Below are positions 9,541 through 19,289 of a stretch of 35,332 nucleotides of DNA, one piece after another. The DNA lies in the NCBI GenBank assembly GCA_947459115.1, contig CANHCC010000005.1, positions 1-35,332 on the forward strand. Direction: 5' to 3'. A model generated the notes under the pieces. The model worked only from the letters and a program-made list of their open reading frames with translations. It was not told the origin of the DNA and did no database searches. A program made the position numbers and the translations under genes. This DNA comes from Bacteroidota bacterium. GTDB taxonomy: Bacteria; Bacteroidota; Bacteroidia; J057; RFSG01. Positions within the stretch are counted from its first letter, which is position 1. Each line of letters starts with the position of its first letter.

Positions 9541-9885
9541 AACCCCAATTATGCATATGCATAATCTGTGTTAAACCCCACCTTGCGCACCTCCGCGTTC
9601 CTCGCGGTAAAAGAAACCCACCACCTTGCGCACCTCCGCGTTCCTTGCGGTTAAAAATCCTCCCCCTTCGCGCACCCTCGCGTTCCTCGCGGTTGAGCCC
9701 AGATTATTCATTAGCGTCGATGATTATTTCTGCAACTCCACATCAATAAGGGATTCACAATGTTTTCACACTCACCTTTTCTAATGCAAAGCGTTTAGAA
9801 ACAAAAGTGCAGAAATTGAGCATTAGTAGTAATTCCACGCGTTTCACACGGAGCAAAAACTTTCTAATGCATAATTTGGGTTTAA
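9539..9885. repeat. Intergenic segment bounded by imperfect inverted repeats
   Basis: TTAACCCCAATTATGCAT (9539-9556) versus reverse complement of AATGCATAATTTGGGTTTAA (9866-9885), i.e. TTAAACCCAAATTATGCATT. Confidence 0.45.
9579..9693. repeat. Three 30-nt degenerate direct repeats (9579-9608, 9622-9651, 9664-9693)
   Basis: CACCTTGCGCACCTCCGCGTTCCTCGCGGT / CACCTTGCGCACCTCCGCGTTCCTTGCGGT / CCCTTCGCGCACCCTCGCGTTCCTCGCGGT with spacers of 13 and 12 nt. Confidence 0.85.
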
Positions 9886-9907
9886 CTTATCTATTTAAAA
9901 CTTAGAA

Positions 9908-10936
9908 TTATTCATCTGCCTGAAATGGATCTGTATAATCCATTGAATTCTCATCTTCCTCTGAATTTCGAATATTCACAGCAATAAGTTCCTGCTTGTC
10001 GTTATAATCCAGATTAAACTGTACCACATCTCCTTCTCTTAGTTTATTAAAATCATCCGGATTTAATAAATAAGAGAAATGAAAGAATAGATTGTTCGGA
10101 GCCGGCGGATACTTAATAAACCCGAAGCCTTTTTTAATACTCAGAATAGACCCTTCATAAGTAGGGGCATCCGGATCTATGGTTCGTTCCTGATGAGCAG
10201 ACTCTTCCTGATGCTCATCCTGATCTTTAGCATGGTATCCATTGCCGGGATTGTGACTGCGGCTGGATGGGAACTGCACAAACATATTCGTAATGATAGG
10301 ATCCGGCTCTTCTGCATTCAAACCCGCTTCAATAATGTCGTGCATTGGGATTGGGAAAGTGGCTTCCTGAAGCAAATCCTGAGAAGTACGGGTAACCATA
10401 GATTTACCCATATCATTGGTAAATTCAAAATCCCAACTGATGAGCATGACTTTAGTCCCGAGTGTATTTAGTTTTCGAATCAAGGGCAGATAATCTCCAT
10501 CGGAAGTAATGAGCACCAGAACATCAAACTGTTTAAATTGAGCTAATTCAAAAGCTTCTAAGGCGAGCCATACATCAATACCTTTTTCTTGACGATTTCC
10601 TTGAAAGTTTTTAAGCGGCAGATAATGGGTGATAACCCCTTCTGACATTAAGATATCATCAAATACTCTATCATAATATAATTGATTATTTCTTTGACTT
10701 GCATCCTGGGCATTCAGTCTGCCACGAAAAAAATGCGCATCAACGATGTGGCATAATCGTACATCTGTCTCTGACGCTTCAGCTACTTTGTGTCGAATAA
10801 ACTGATGCAGACCAGAGACACTAATTCTACTTCTGCGGGCATGTCCGTAATTATAATAATTGCTGACATGTAGGTAATAATTGCCATCATAAAAAACCCC
10901 AATACGGGTCAGGCTTTTATTAAACTGATTCTTCAT
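9908..10936 (-). CDS. NYN domain (PIN-like) putative RNase fused to C-terminal cold-shock-like domain
   Basis: Start moved to MKNQFNK. 'RIGVFYDGNYYL', 'QEKGIDVWLALEAFELAQFKQFDVLVLITSDGDYLPLIRKLNTLGTKVMLI' is NYN/PIN-like; 'YEGSILSIKKGFGFIKYPPAPNNLFFHFSYL' is CSD-like. Confidence 0.85.
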   Translation of the reverse strand: MKNQFNKSLTRIGVFYDGNYYLHVSNYYNYGHARRSRISVSGLHQFIRHKVAEASETDVRLCHIVDAHFFRGRLNAQDASQRNNQLYYDRVFDDILMSEGVITHYLPLKNFQGNRQEKGIDVWLALEAFELAQFKQFDVLVLITSDGDYLPLIRKLNTLGTKVMLISWDFEFTNDMGKSMVTRTSQDLLQEATFPIPMHDIIEAGLNAEEPDPIITNMFVQFPSSRSHNPGNGYHAKDQDEHQEESAHQERTIDPDAPTYEGSILSIKKGFGFIKYPPAPNNLFFHFSYLLNPDDFNKLREGDVVQFNLDYNDKQELIAVNIRNSEEDENSMDYTDPFQADE

Positions 10937-11063
10937 ATTAAACTTATTTACTAAATAAAAAAAAAGTACGTTTGTTCTTAAAAATCGGCGCAAGATAACA
11001 TAGGATTCCTATCGTTCACCGGAAATCTTAAATAATTTTACTAAAATCTAAAATCAAGGCACC

Positions 11064-12050
11064 TTAGGATATCATCAATCGCTTGATAATATCATCTGCT
11101 GTAACCCCTTCGGCCTCTGCCGTAAAACTTGGCACAATGCGGTGTCTCAGCACTGGAATAGCAATTGCCCTGACATCTTCAATATCCGGGGCATATTTAC
11201 CTTTAAGGAGGGCATGAGCTTTAGCACCCAAAATAAGATACTGAGAAGCACGAGGTCCTGCTCCCCAAGTCAATAAATCTTTTATAAAATCCGGTGCATC
11301 CGGAGAATTAACCCGCGTCTTACCTACCAGTTTTACAGCATAAGAAATAACAGGATCTGTGACCGGAACTTTTCTAACCAGTTCTTGAAAATCTGTAATA
11401 TCCTCCCCTTTAAGAATACTCTTTAATTCAACTTTTCTATCGGAGGTTGTATTTCTAACGACTTCCATTTCCTCCTCAAAGGTGGGGTAATCCACTTTAA
11501 TGTTAAACATAAAGCGATCTAATTGGGCTTCCGGCAAAGGATAAGTCCCTTCCTGCTCAATGGGATTTTGGGTAGCTAAAACAAAAAAGGGCGGATCCAA
11601 AGAAAGTGTCTGACCGGCAATGGAGACCTTTCTTTCCTGCATGGCTTCAAGCAAAGCCGCCTGAGTCTTAGGCGGGGTACGGTTAATTTCATCCGCCAAC
11701 ACCATATTGGCAAACACAGGCCCCTTAATAAACTTAAAGTATTTACGATTGGTCTCTGAATCTATTTCAAGGACTTCTGTCCCCAGGATATCGCCGGGCA
11801 TTAGGTCCGGCGTAAACTGTATGCGGCTGAACTTCAAATCCAACACCTCAGCAAGCGTACTAATTAATAAGGTTTTAGCAAGTCCGGGCACCCCTACCAG
11901 CAAGGTGTGACCTTTACAAAACAGGGAAATCAGCAACTTTTCAACGACATCATCTTGACCGACGATGACTTTACGAATTTCTGAACTCAGGTCGCGGTAA
12001 GCGGCTGCCAGTGCATCGGCAGCTTCAACTTCATTGGTGTACTTTTTCAT
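11064..12050 (-). CDS. MoxR family AAA+ ATPase
   Basis: 'GHTLLVGVPGLAKTLLISTLA' Walker A, 'VLADEINRTPPKTQAALLEAMQER' Walker B; ATGA overlap with the upstream gene stop. Confidence 0.9.
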   Translation of the reverse strand: MKKYTNEVEAADALAAAYRDLSSEIRKVIVGQDDVVEKLLISLFCKGHTLLVGVPGLAKTLLISTLAEVLDLKFSRIQFTPDLMPGDILGTEVLEIDSETNRKYFKFIKGPVFANMVLADEINRTPPKTQAALLEAMQERKVSIAGQTLSLDPPFFVLATQNPIEQEGTYPLPEAQLDRFMFNIKVDYPTFEEEMEVVRNTTSDRKVELKSILKGEDITDFQELVRKVPVTDPVISYAVKLVGKTRVNSPDAPDFIKDLLTWGAGPRASQYLILGAKAHALLKGKYAPDIEDVRAIAIPVLRHRIVPSFTAEAEGVTADDIIKRLMIS

Positions 12051-13381
12051 TCTTTTGGATTCCAAGTTTGAATTGCATTGGCACATTCGGCGTATTTGAT
12101 CTCAATAAAGACCTGGCGTCGGGCGGTATCAAACCATTTTTCAATGGCTTCCTGCTTTTTTTCCTCCAGTGCTGCCTTTGCTAATTTTTGATAGTCGTCT
12201 TTTAAATTTGCAGTATGCGGTAAATACTTTTGTTTCAGTTTGACAATGTGATACGCTCGGGTGCCATCTCGTAAAATTACTTCTAAAGGATCCGATATCT
12301 CCCCTGCTTTTAATTTATCCACTTTAAAAAACAGCTCTGCGTCCAAGGCATCCAGAGGAATTCTATTTTCTCCTGTTGTGGGATTCAAAATACACCCACC
12401 ACAATCCTTTGATTCCTTATCCTCTGTAAATTTTGAAGCCCCTTTTTCAAAACTAATGGTATCTGTCAAAATCATTTTTTTGACCTCTTTCAACCGTGCG
12501 ATGGCTATTTCATCATCCTTCTTATCCCGAACAGGACGCACCAGAATATGGCTGGCACTAACGGTTTCACCAAGTCGCTTATGTAATTGCACAATATGAA
12601 ATCCGAACTCTGTTTCAAATACCTCAGAAATCTCCCCTTCTTTCAGATTATAAACAACTGACTCAAACTCCGGCACCATTCGACCTCGGGTAAACTCTCC
12701 CAGGTATCCCCCTTGCTGAGCAGATCCATCCTGAGAATAATATTTCGCCATCTCCGCAAACTTCATCTTTTCAAACAAAATCTGGTGACGCACATCCTCC
12801 AACTTTTCTTTCGCTTCGTTTTTGTTCTTTTCTGAAATAGGGGGAATAATAACAATATGATTGAGCGTTACCTCTGCTGGCAAAAAAGGCAGACTATCCT
12901 TTGGAATAGAATTATAATACTGGCGAACTTCTTTGGGCGTAACCGTTACATCCTCCGTAATCTTGGCTTTCTGCTGCTCTACAAGCAACAAGTCTTTGAT
13001 TTCAGGTCTTAATTCAATTTTAAGTTCAACGAGACTTTTACGATAATTTTCTTCGAGCTTAGCAACAGAACCAAAGTACTGAACAAAATTTTCAATACGA
13101 CGATTCAGTTCTGATTCCACTTGATCTTCTGAAACACTAAGACTATCCAACTGGGCTTTTGAAAGCAACAACTTATTCGAAAGCATTTCCTCAAAAGTCC
13201 GGCAACGCATGGTACCATCGTCTTTCTCTCCATTGCTCTTCAAATAAATCATCTGATTTTCAAGTTCGGAGCGCAGAAGAATATTATTATCAAGAATTGC
13301 GATGATACCATCCACCTGAAGTTGAGCAAAGCTGAACAAGGGGATAAAGAATAGAAAAAACCGAATAAAATTATGGCACAT
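12047..13381 (-). CDS. SurA-like peptidylprolyl isomerase
   Basis: Start moved to MCHNFIRFF with signal peptide. Two parvulin units ('VTLNHIVI...YYSQDGSAQQGGYLGEF..FGFHIVQLHKR' and 'VSASHILV'). Confidence 0.85.
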   Translation of the reverse strand: MCHNFIRFFLFFIPLFSFAQLQVDGIIAILDNNILLRSELENQMIYLKSNGEKDDGTMRCRTFEEMLSNKLLLSKAQLDSLSVSEDQVESELNRRIENFVQYFGSVAKLEENYRKSLVELKIELRPEIKDLLLVEQQKAKITEDVTVTPKEVRQYYNSIPKDSLPFLPAEVTLNHIVIIPPISEKNKNEAKEKLEDVRHQILFEKMKFAEMAKYYSQDGSAQQGGYLGEFTRGRMVPEFESVVYNLKEGEISEVFETEFGFHIVQLHKRLGETVSASHILVRPVRDKKDDEIAIARLKEVKKMILTDTISFEKGASKFTEDKESKDCGGCILNPTTGENRIPLDALDAELFFKVDKLKAGEISDPLEVILRDGTRAYHIVKLKQKYLPHTANLKDDYQKLAKAALEEKKQEAIEKWFDTARRQVFIEIKYAECANAIQTWNPKE

Positions 13382-14270
13382 ATACGCTTCCGTTATCTTT
13401 TGCTTCCCTGACCAAACGGATTTTTTCAGCTTCAAGTATATTTCGAGTCCTTTCCTGAATGATTCCCTGACGGACGGACTCTCCGGCGATTGCAGGGCTA
13501 AGAGTTTGCCCCTGAGGAATCATTTTCTGTATTTTGAATATGAACTGAGCGGGTTTGTCTGCTTCTTTTGCCGTCCAGGAAATTGGGGAATGTCCCGGTC
13601 TGAGATCCGTTAATCTTCCTGAATATTTCAATCTACTGCCCAGCTCTTCTAAATCGGAAGTATTCATCCAAACCGAAGAATCTGCCTGATGTAGAAATGC
13701 ATTCAGCAAGCACCACTGCTTAAACTCCTTCCATGCTAATTTATCGGTTGAAGCATTTAGCATCTGTAATGGTTTACGAATATCTAAAACATAGGTGCCA
13801 ACATATAAAACCTGATAATAATTTTCATCGGCCTTATATTTCTCCTGATGCTTCTCAAAGTAATTAAAAAAGGCAGCAGAATCCACCACAGTGTCCAAAC
13901 GCGTTTGTATCAGATAATCATAATACGCAGAAAGAACCAGGCGATTACGATAATCCTTTACTTTAAATTCAATTTGATTTTGAAGCCCATCTATTTCCCC
14001 CAAAGCCTGTTCTGTCATCACCTGTTCTCCAACCCAACGATCAATAAACTGACGGGTCAGACGAATGCTATCCTCTTCACTTTGAAAAACAGGTGGCATA
14101 AATCGGCTCAGATCTTTTCGTTTTAGGGTATTGTTACCCACTTTAGCCAGTAATTCTTCTCCTTGATCTCCATTTGTGTCGCACCCCGCAAACCCTAAAA
14201 TCATCCCAATCCATGCTGACAAAAGACAGTATTGGCGAAAACCACTAATATGGATAGGACCGAGAATCAC
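13371..14270 (-). CDS. Parvulin-family/SurA-N-like lipoprotein
   Basis: GTG start with GTGA overlap to upstream gene; lipobox 'ILGFAGC'; position between two PPIase genes and SurA_N-like helices. No clear PPIC core seen. Confidence 0.65.
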   Translation of the reverse strand: MILGPIHISGFRQYCLLSAWIGMILGFAGCDTNGDQGEELLAKVGNNTLKRKDLSRFMPPVFQSEEDSIRLTRQFIDRWVGEQVMTEQALGEIDGLQNQIEFKVKDYRNRLVLSAYYDYLIQTRLDTVVDSAAFFNYFEKHQEKYKADENYYQVLYVGTYVLDIRKPLQMLNASTDKLAWKEFKQWCLLNAFLHQADSSVWMNTSDLEELGSRLKYSGRLTDLRPGHSPISWTAKEADKPAQFIFKIQKMIPQGQTLSPAIAGESVRQGIIQERTRNILEAEKIRLVREAKDNGSVYVP

Positions 14271-16261
14271 TTAAATAAAGTCCGAAACACGGTTTCGTTT
14301 ACCACAGAAGGATATTTCTTTTCAAGCTCCAGATTCCATGCAGATTCAAGCTCCTCCTGATATTTGGTAATACATTCAGAACGCGCCTCCTCAAATGGCT
14401 TTACGCCGGCAGGCAGTTTTTCAACAAATTGCTGAATTACAAATTGCTTATCGCGTTTACGCACAGCACTTGCGGAGGCGGGCGTTGCATCCATCCAACC
14501 GGCAGGCAAATCCGGATGCTTACGATCCATCATGACCATTTGAATGCGAAGATTCAGGGCGGATTTTTCATTCACCAGACTGTCAATTTCTTTATCTGTT
14601 TTACCTTGTACCAGGTAATTCTGCACTTCAATGATTTTTAAAGAATCCGAGGAACGATATTCTCTTACCCGAATTCTTTCTCCGGCTGTAAATTGAGATT
14701 TATTCTTTTCATAAAACGACTTTAACCCCACACTATCTTCAATCGCTTTTTTCCAGACGAGTTTTTCTGTCAGAGAAAATAATAAAATCCCATCTCTATA
14801 TTCCCGATACAATTCTTTATAGTCCACATACTTCACAGGCAAGCGACTTTCTTCATACTTCATTAGTTCGGATTCCAGGAAGCCATTTAGATTTTTCATA
14901 ACAGAGGCCTGAATGGTTGACCCGGACAATGCCTCGGAACGAAGCGTCTTGTAATAGCTGTAAAATTGATTCAGCGTGCGGGTAGTTCTTTCCGAGGGAA
15001 TCCCTAGCTCCAGAATAACCGACTTATAAAATTCCGGCCGGGTGGAATCCGGTATAAATCTGCCTTGAGAATATTCTTTGCCTAAGGTGGCAATGAACGC
15101 ATCGGCAACCTCTTGCTTAATTTCAGGCTTGTATTCTTTCCGGATTTTCTCAAGGAATACACTCTGGGGAAGATTGGACCTTTGATCTTTCTGCACACGG
15201 GTTCTGATTTCACCTTTCACCTCATCAAAAGTTGGAATTGGCTCTACCTTGGTTACTTTCAAAATATGCCAGCCATAAGGCGTTGTAAATGGATCCGAGA
15301 ATTGACCGGCATTTAATTTACGCTTCCACTCTTCCATTTCCGGCAAAAGGCGGGATGCGCCCAAGTCTCCACCGGTTTTGGAGGATCCGGGGTCATCTGA
15401 AAATTCTTCTGCAAGGGCAGCAAAATCTTCTCCTCTTTTTAATCGTTCATGAATCTCTTTGATTCGCGCCAATGCTGAGGCGGTATCTTTTGCACTATAA
15501 TTTTCGCCTACGCGAATAATGATATGAGACGCATGTTGAATACCTTTTCCTTTGTACACATCCTGAACATAGAGGATATGATAGCCGTATTGAGTACGAA
15601 CAGGTTGGGAGACCTTGCCCACAGGCGTATTATAGGCAGCCGACTCAAAAGGGTAAACCATGTTAAATGCAGTAAAATACCCCAAATCACCTTTATTGGA
15701 CTTTACACTGGGATCTTGAGAATAGCGTTGTGCCATTTCAGCAAAGTCAGACTTGAGATTTACAATAGAATCGCGAATGGCTTTGATTTTCTCATAAGCT
15801 CTTAAAGTATCCGCAGGCGAAGCATCTGCTGCCACATTGATCAGAATATGGGAGGCGCGAATCTGATACAAGGATCTCTGGTAGCCTTCTTTAATGAGAG
15901 TGTCTAAAATGTTTTTTTCAACCAGATAAGGCTGAGCTAACTGCTTGCGATATCCTTCCAATTCTGTCAGGAATGCCGGCATAGTATCCATTCCCAAACT
16001 TTCTGCATTGAGTACTTTTCTACGAAACTTGATATATAGATTCAGATACTCCCTATAGTCTTGAGGCGTTGCTTTTTTGGCTTTATCCCAACCGCCGTTA
16101 TTTTTTTGATACACATACTCAAATTCCGACCTGCTGACTTTAAAGCTATCCGGTCCCGGACCAAAAGTAATAAGGGTTGCATCCTTAGTCTTGGCAGCAG
16201 GCGCCTGAGCCATCGTGAGAGCCGGGATTAACAAAAAAACGGACAATAATAACCTGAACAT
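14267..16261 (-). CDS. Peptidylprolyl isomerase with two parvulin (PPIC) domains
   Basis: Signal peptide; 'IRASHILINV...MAQRYSQDPSVKSNKGDLGYFTAFNMVYPFE..YGYHILYV' and 'QHASHIIIRV...LAEEFSDDPGSSKTGGDLG..YGWHILKV'. Start ATG at 16261; ORF-track TTG is two codons upstream. Confidence 0.88.
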   Translation of the reverse strand: MFRLLLSVFLLIPALTMAQAPAAKTKDATLITFGPGPDSFKVSRSEFEYVYQKNNGGWDKAKKATPQDYREYLNLYIKFRRKVLNAESLGMDTMPAFLTELEGYRKQLAQPYLVEKNILDTLIKEGYQRSLYQIRASHILINVAADASPADTLRAYEKIKAIRDSIVNLKSDFAEMAQRYSQDPSVKSNKGDLGYFTAFNMVYPFESAAYNTPVGKVSQPVRTQYGYHILYVQDVYKGKGIQHASHIIIRVGENYSAKDTASALARIKEIHERLKRGEDFAALAEEFSDDPGSSKTGGDLGASRLLPEMEEWKRKLNAGQFSDPFTTPYGWHILKVTKVEPIPTFDEVKGEIRTRVQKDQRSNLPQSVFLEKIRKEYKPEIKQEVADAFIATLGKEYSQGRFIPDSTRPEFYKSVILELGIPSERTTRTLNQFYSYYKTLRSEALSGSTIQASVMKNLNGFLESELMKYEESRLPVKYVDYKELYREYRDGILLFSLTEKLVWKKAIEDSVGLKSFYEKNKSQFTAGERIRVREYRSSDSLKIIEVQNYLVQGKTDKEIDSLVNEKSALNLRIQMVMMDRKHPDLPAGWMDATPASASAVRKRDKQFVIQQFVEKLPAGVKPFEEARSECITKYQEELESAWNLELEKKYPSVVNETVFRTLFK

Positions 16262-16439
16262 ACGCAATAAACTCTTTTTTAAATGATCTTTTTAAATAAA
16301 CCGGAGAAGATAAATCAACATGCTTGTCTTCCTGAATTCTCGCCTGTATAAACGAATGAACTTCCGGTCAGATTATAACCGAATGTAAAATTACAAAAAA
16401 ACTGCTCTCCCGGGGGATAAGCCCTTCTTTGGAAGTTTA

Positions 16440-16841
16440 TCAGATAAATTTCCTGAGCCGAATAACCTGGTGATTTCCCATGGCCTCCACACTAATTTCA
16501 TCCATGACTTTTTGAACCAGAAATAACCCCAAGCCTCCTTTCTCCCGATTCCGAATTTTTTCCCAACAATCCACCTCTACGATTTTCTCAATGGGAAACG
16601 GTTGGGTTGAATCCGTAATTTCTACTTCAACTTTCCCATTAGCGTGCAGGATGGACACAGTAAAAACAGGAACAGGAATGTGTGCACCTCCATGTTGAAT
16701 GGCATTGGTACAAATTTCATCCGTCGCCAATATAATATGATTGAGAACAATCTCATCCAGATCAGACAAGGCTTCCCGAATGAAAGCCCTCAAAAAGGAA
16801 ATCTCCCCCAGGTCAAATCTAAAAGTCCTGCTGAATCTCAT
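16440..16841 (-). CDS. RsbW-like HATPase (anti-sigma/serine kinase type)
   Basis: 133 aa; 'LATDEICTNAIQHGG' N-box and 'REKGGLGLFLVQKVMDEI' G-box; ATGA overlap with STAS gene. Confidence 0.85.
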   Translation of the reverse strand: MRFSRTFRFDLGEISFLRAFIREALSDLDEIVLNHIILATDEICTNAIQHGGAHIPVPVFTVSILHANGKVEVEITDSTQPFPIEKIVEVDCWEKIRNREKGGLGLFLVQKVMDEISVEAMGNHQVIRLRKFI

Positions 16842-17179
16842 TTGGTTGCAAAATAGGCCTCTGCCTGAATAACATCCTCACAAATAGGAAAAATCTTATC
16901 CAGCCCGAGCAGTTGAAACACATTTAAAACTTTAGGAGATAATCCTGAAAACACCATTCCTTTTCCATTTTGAGATAATTCTTCCTGATGGGATAATATC
17001 ACACCAATACCTGCGGAAGAAATATACTCCAAAGCAGAAAAGTCAAGATGAATATTGAATTTTCCGGATTCAATTAACTGCCGAAAGGCTTCATCTGCCT
17101 GAACTGAAGAAAGGGCATCCAATTCTCCAACGAACTGCAGGGAGACAAAATCCAGGTGGGAGGTAATAAATATTTCCAT
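16838..17179 (-). CDS. STAS domain anti-anti-sigma factor-like protein
   Basis: 113 aa; 'HLDFSALEYISSAGIGVILSHQEEL' is the phosphoacceptor-serine motif of STAS antagonists. Confidence 0.88.
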   Translation of the reverse strand: MEIFITSHLDFVSLQFVGELDALSSVQADEAFRQLIESGKFNIHLDFSALEYISSAGIGVILSHQEELSQNGKGMVFSGLSPKVLNVFQLLGLDKIFPICEDVIQAEAYFATK

Positions 17180-17189
17180 TATAAAGGGA

Positions 17190-19289
17190 TTAAACGGAAG
17201 GAAAGTTATATGAGTTTCTTTTTATTTCTAAGATCATCAGGGTGTAATCATCTTCGATGAAAGCACCGGTGAACTGTTCAACCTCTTCAATGATGGCATT
17301 GGCATGGGCCTCAGGAGTAAGCAATAATCCCTTTTCTGCGGCCGAAAGGAATCTATCATAATCATATTCCTCACCTGCGTCATTACGCGCTTCCACCAGA
17401 CCATCCGTTAGCAAAAACAAACGATCCCCGGCTTGAACGGTCAACTCCTGAACAAATATATGATCGGCAAAGGATGCATTACGAACCATGCCCAAGGCCA
17501 GGCCTCCTTCCATCATCCAAACCAGCTTTTTATCCGAAGCATGATAGAATAAAGTAGGACAATGTCCTCCCCGTGCAATCCAGGCTTTGCTTTGATTCAA
17601 ATCCAGATGAATATAAGTCATGGTAACGAAAGTACCCGTGTCCATACAACTCGAGATGGCCTGATTCATGAGATTCAGGAATCGCTGAGGGGAAGCAGTT
17701 GTTCTGGCCAGAGATTGAAACATTCCTTTCACCTGAGCCATATAAAACGCGGCCGTTGTGCCTTTACCCGCGACATCGCCGATAATGATTTTAAAAACGC
17801 CGGGCTCTGTATGGAGTATGTCATAATAATCTCCGCCGACGGATTCCGCCTGCTGGTTGCGGGCAAACACACTTAAGTATTCTGTATCCGGGAAACGGGA
17901 AGGATACAACTTCATTTGCATTTGGCGCGCGATTGCCAGTTGCTCCCGGTATCTTTCCAACTCGAGCGATTTTTCCGTGAGGGTAATATTCTCCATGGCA
18001 ATAGCGGCCTGGTCTGAAAAAGATTTAATGACACCCTGATTTTCGTCCGTGAATGCGAAAGATTGGTCCTGAACCAGAAACATAGCGCCAATATTGGCAT
18101 ATCGAGTTTGGATTGGCACCACCATCATGGATCTGAATCTTCGATTCAATGGATTCTGGGGATAGTCCCGTTTTAGGTCATTCCACTGAATAATCTTCCG
18201 ATTATCTAAAACCAGCTTCCTAAGATTTAAATTCTGCTTGAGCAGAACTGCGTCATCAAGTTCTATACCGGAACAAAGAAATGGAGTGATTGAATCCTCC
18301 TCGCCTTTATAGTTTTCCAACTCGATCCATCCTGCATTGGCATTTGAACTTAAAATTGACGCTTCTAACAAGGTTCTCGCAGCGCCCTCTCTGGCCAACC
18401 CGGGAATAATACTTTGCTGAATCTTCTGAATTGAGACCAAATCTTTCCGGGTCTTTTCAAACACAAATCCAGTTGGCAGATTGAAAATCAAGACCAGGAT
18501 AGAGAACAGAGAATAACTTGCGATAAACAGAGCTGCTACCCCCAAAATAAAATAGCGGTAAAAAAAATACTCATGAATTAGGCTTCCAAAATCCTGGCTA
18601 AAAACCCCTTCTTCATAAAGCAGTAACAATAAAATCAGAATCGTCAATGCCAGCAAAAAAATACTCGTCAACTTCTGTTTCAAGGTTAAGTAAGCCACCC
18701 AACGCGTAAAAACAGAAAAATAAAAAATAAGAATTAGACTACATGCCAACAGGGCTACCTTGATCCACTCGGCAATGAAATAAAAAGGGTTTTCAAAAAT
18801 TATGAGCAACCCAACGCCGAGGACAATCTCAAACAAGGTCCATAAAACGGTATTGACTCTAGTACCAGTATAAAACACAAATCTCCGAAAGGTATAGATG
18901 CCGGTAAATAAGAAAACCACCAGCACCAGCAGCATGATGGCCTCAATGACAGGCATAGTCAATAATTCCTGCGTTGTATTTTCATATTCCGCTAAATACC
19001 AACGAAGATAGGACACCACGACACCGCCAACAATCCCCGTAACGAGTAGAATTCTTAATAAATGCTGAGGACTGCGATCTTTGCCATCCTTAACGACCTG
19101 ACGAACCAGGAGGATATTCGCAAAAAAAAAGGAAAACAAAATTATATCAGCCAATCCTTCATGCAAAAGAATCAAATCAGGATTGGCATGCATGTGTTGG
19201 GCAATGGATAGCTTGTGTACAACCAGAAGCACCCAGGTCCCCAACCCGGCAATAAGGTAATATTTGTATCGGTTAAGAAACGCCAGCAA
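17190..19289 (-). CDS. Membrane GAF-SpoIIE (PP2C) phosphatase, RsbU-like
   Basis: N-terminal multi-TM region, GAF-like middle, 'ARQMQMKLYPSRFPDTEYLSVFARNQQAESVGGDYYDI..GDVAGKGTTAAFYMA' SpoIIE motifs; TTG start immediately after guaB stop. Confidence 0.88.
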   Translation of the reverse strand: MLAFLNRYKYYLIAGLGTWVLLVVHKLSIAQHMHANPDLILLHEGLADIILFSFFFANILLVRQVVKDGKDRSPQHLLRILLVTGIVGGVVVSYLRWYLAEYENTTQELLTMPVIEAIMLLVLVVFLFTGIYTFRRFVFYTGTRVNTVLWTLFEIVLGVGLLIIFENPFYFIAEWIKVALLACSLILIFYFSVFTRWVAYLTLKQKLTSIFLLALTILILLLLLYEEGVFSQDFGSLIHEYFFYRYFILGVAALFIASYSLFSILVLIFNLPTGFVFEKTRKDLVSIQKIQQSIIPGLAREGAARTLLEASILSSNANAGWIELENYKGEEDSITPFLCSGIELDDAVLLKQNLNLRKLVLDNRKIIQWNDLKRDYPQNPLNRRFRSMMVVPIQTRYANIGAMFLVQDQSFAFTDENQGVIKSFSDQAAIAMENITLTEKSLELERYREQLAIARQMQMKLYPSRFPDTEYLSVFARNQQAESVGGDYYDILHTEPGVFKIIIGDVAGKGTTAAFYMAQVKGMFQSLARTTASPQRFLNLMNQAISSCMDTGTFVTMTYIHLDLNQSKAWIARGGHCPTLFYHASDKKLVWMMEGGLALGMVRNASFADHIFVQELTVQAGDRLFLLTDGLVEARNDAGEEYDYDRFLSAAEKGLLLTPEAHANAIIEEVEQFTGAFIEDDYTLMILEIKRNSYNFPSV

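Noticed and set aside
9579-9693. Possible CRISPR array (three 30-nt repeats)
   Set aside because: Spacers are only 12-13 nt, repeats are degenerate and no cas genes are nearby.
16380-16430. Terminator between the HATPase gene and the parvulin operon
   Set aside because: A T run is present on the minus strand but I could not find a convincing stem.
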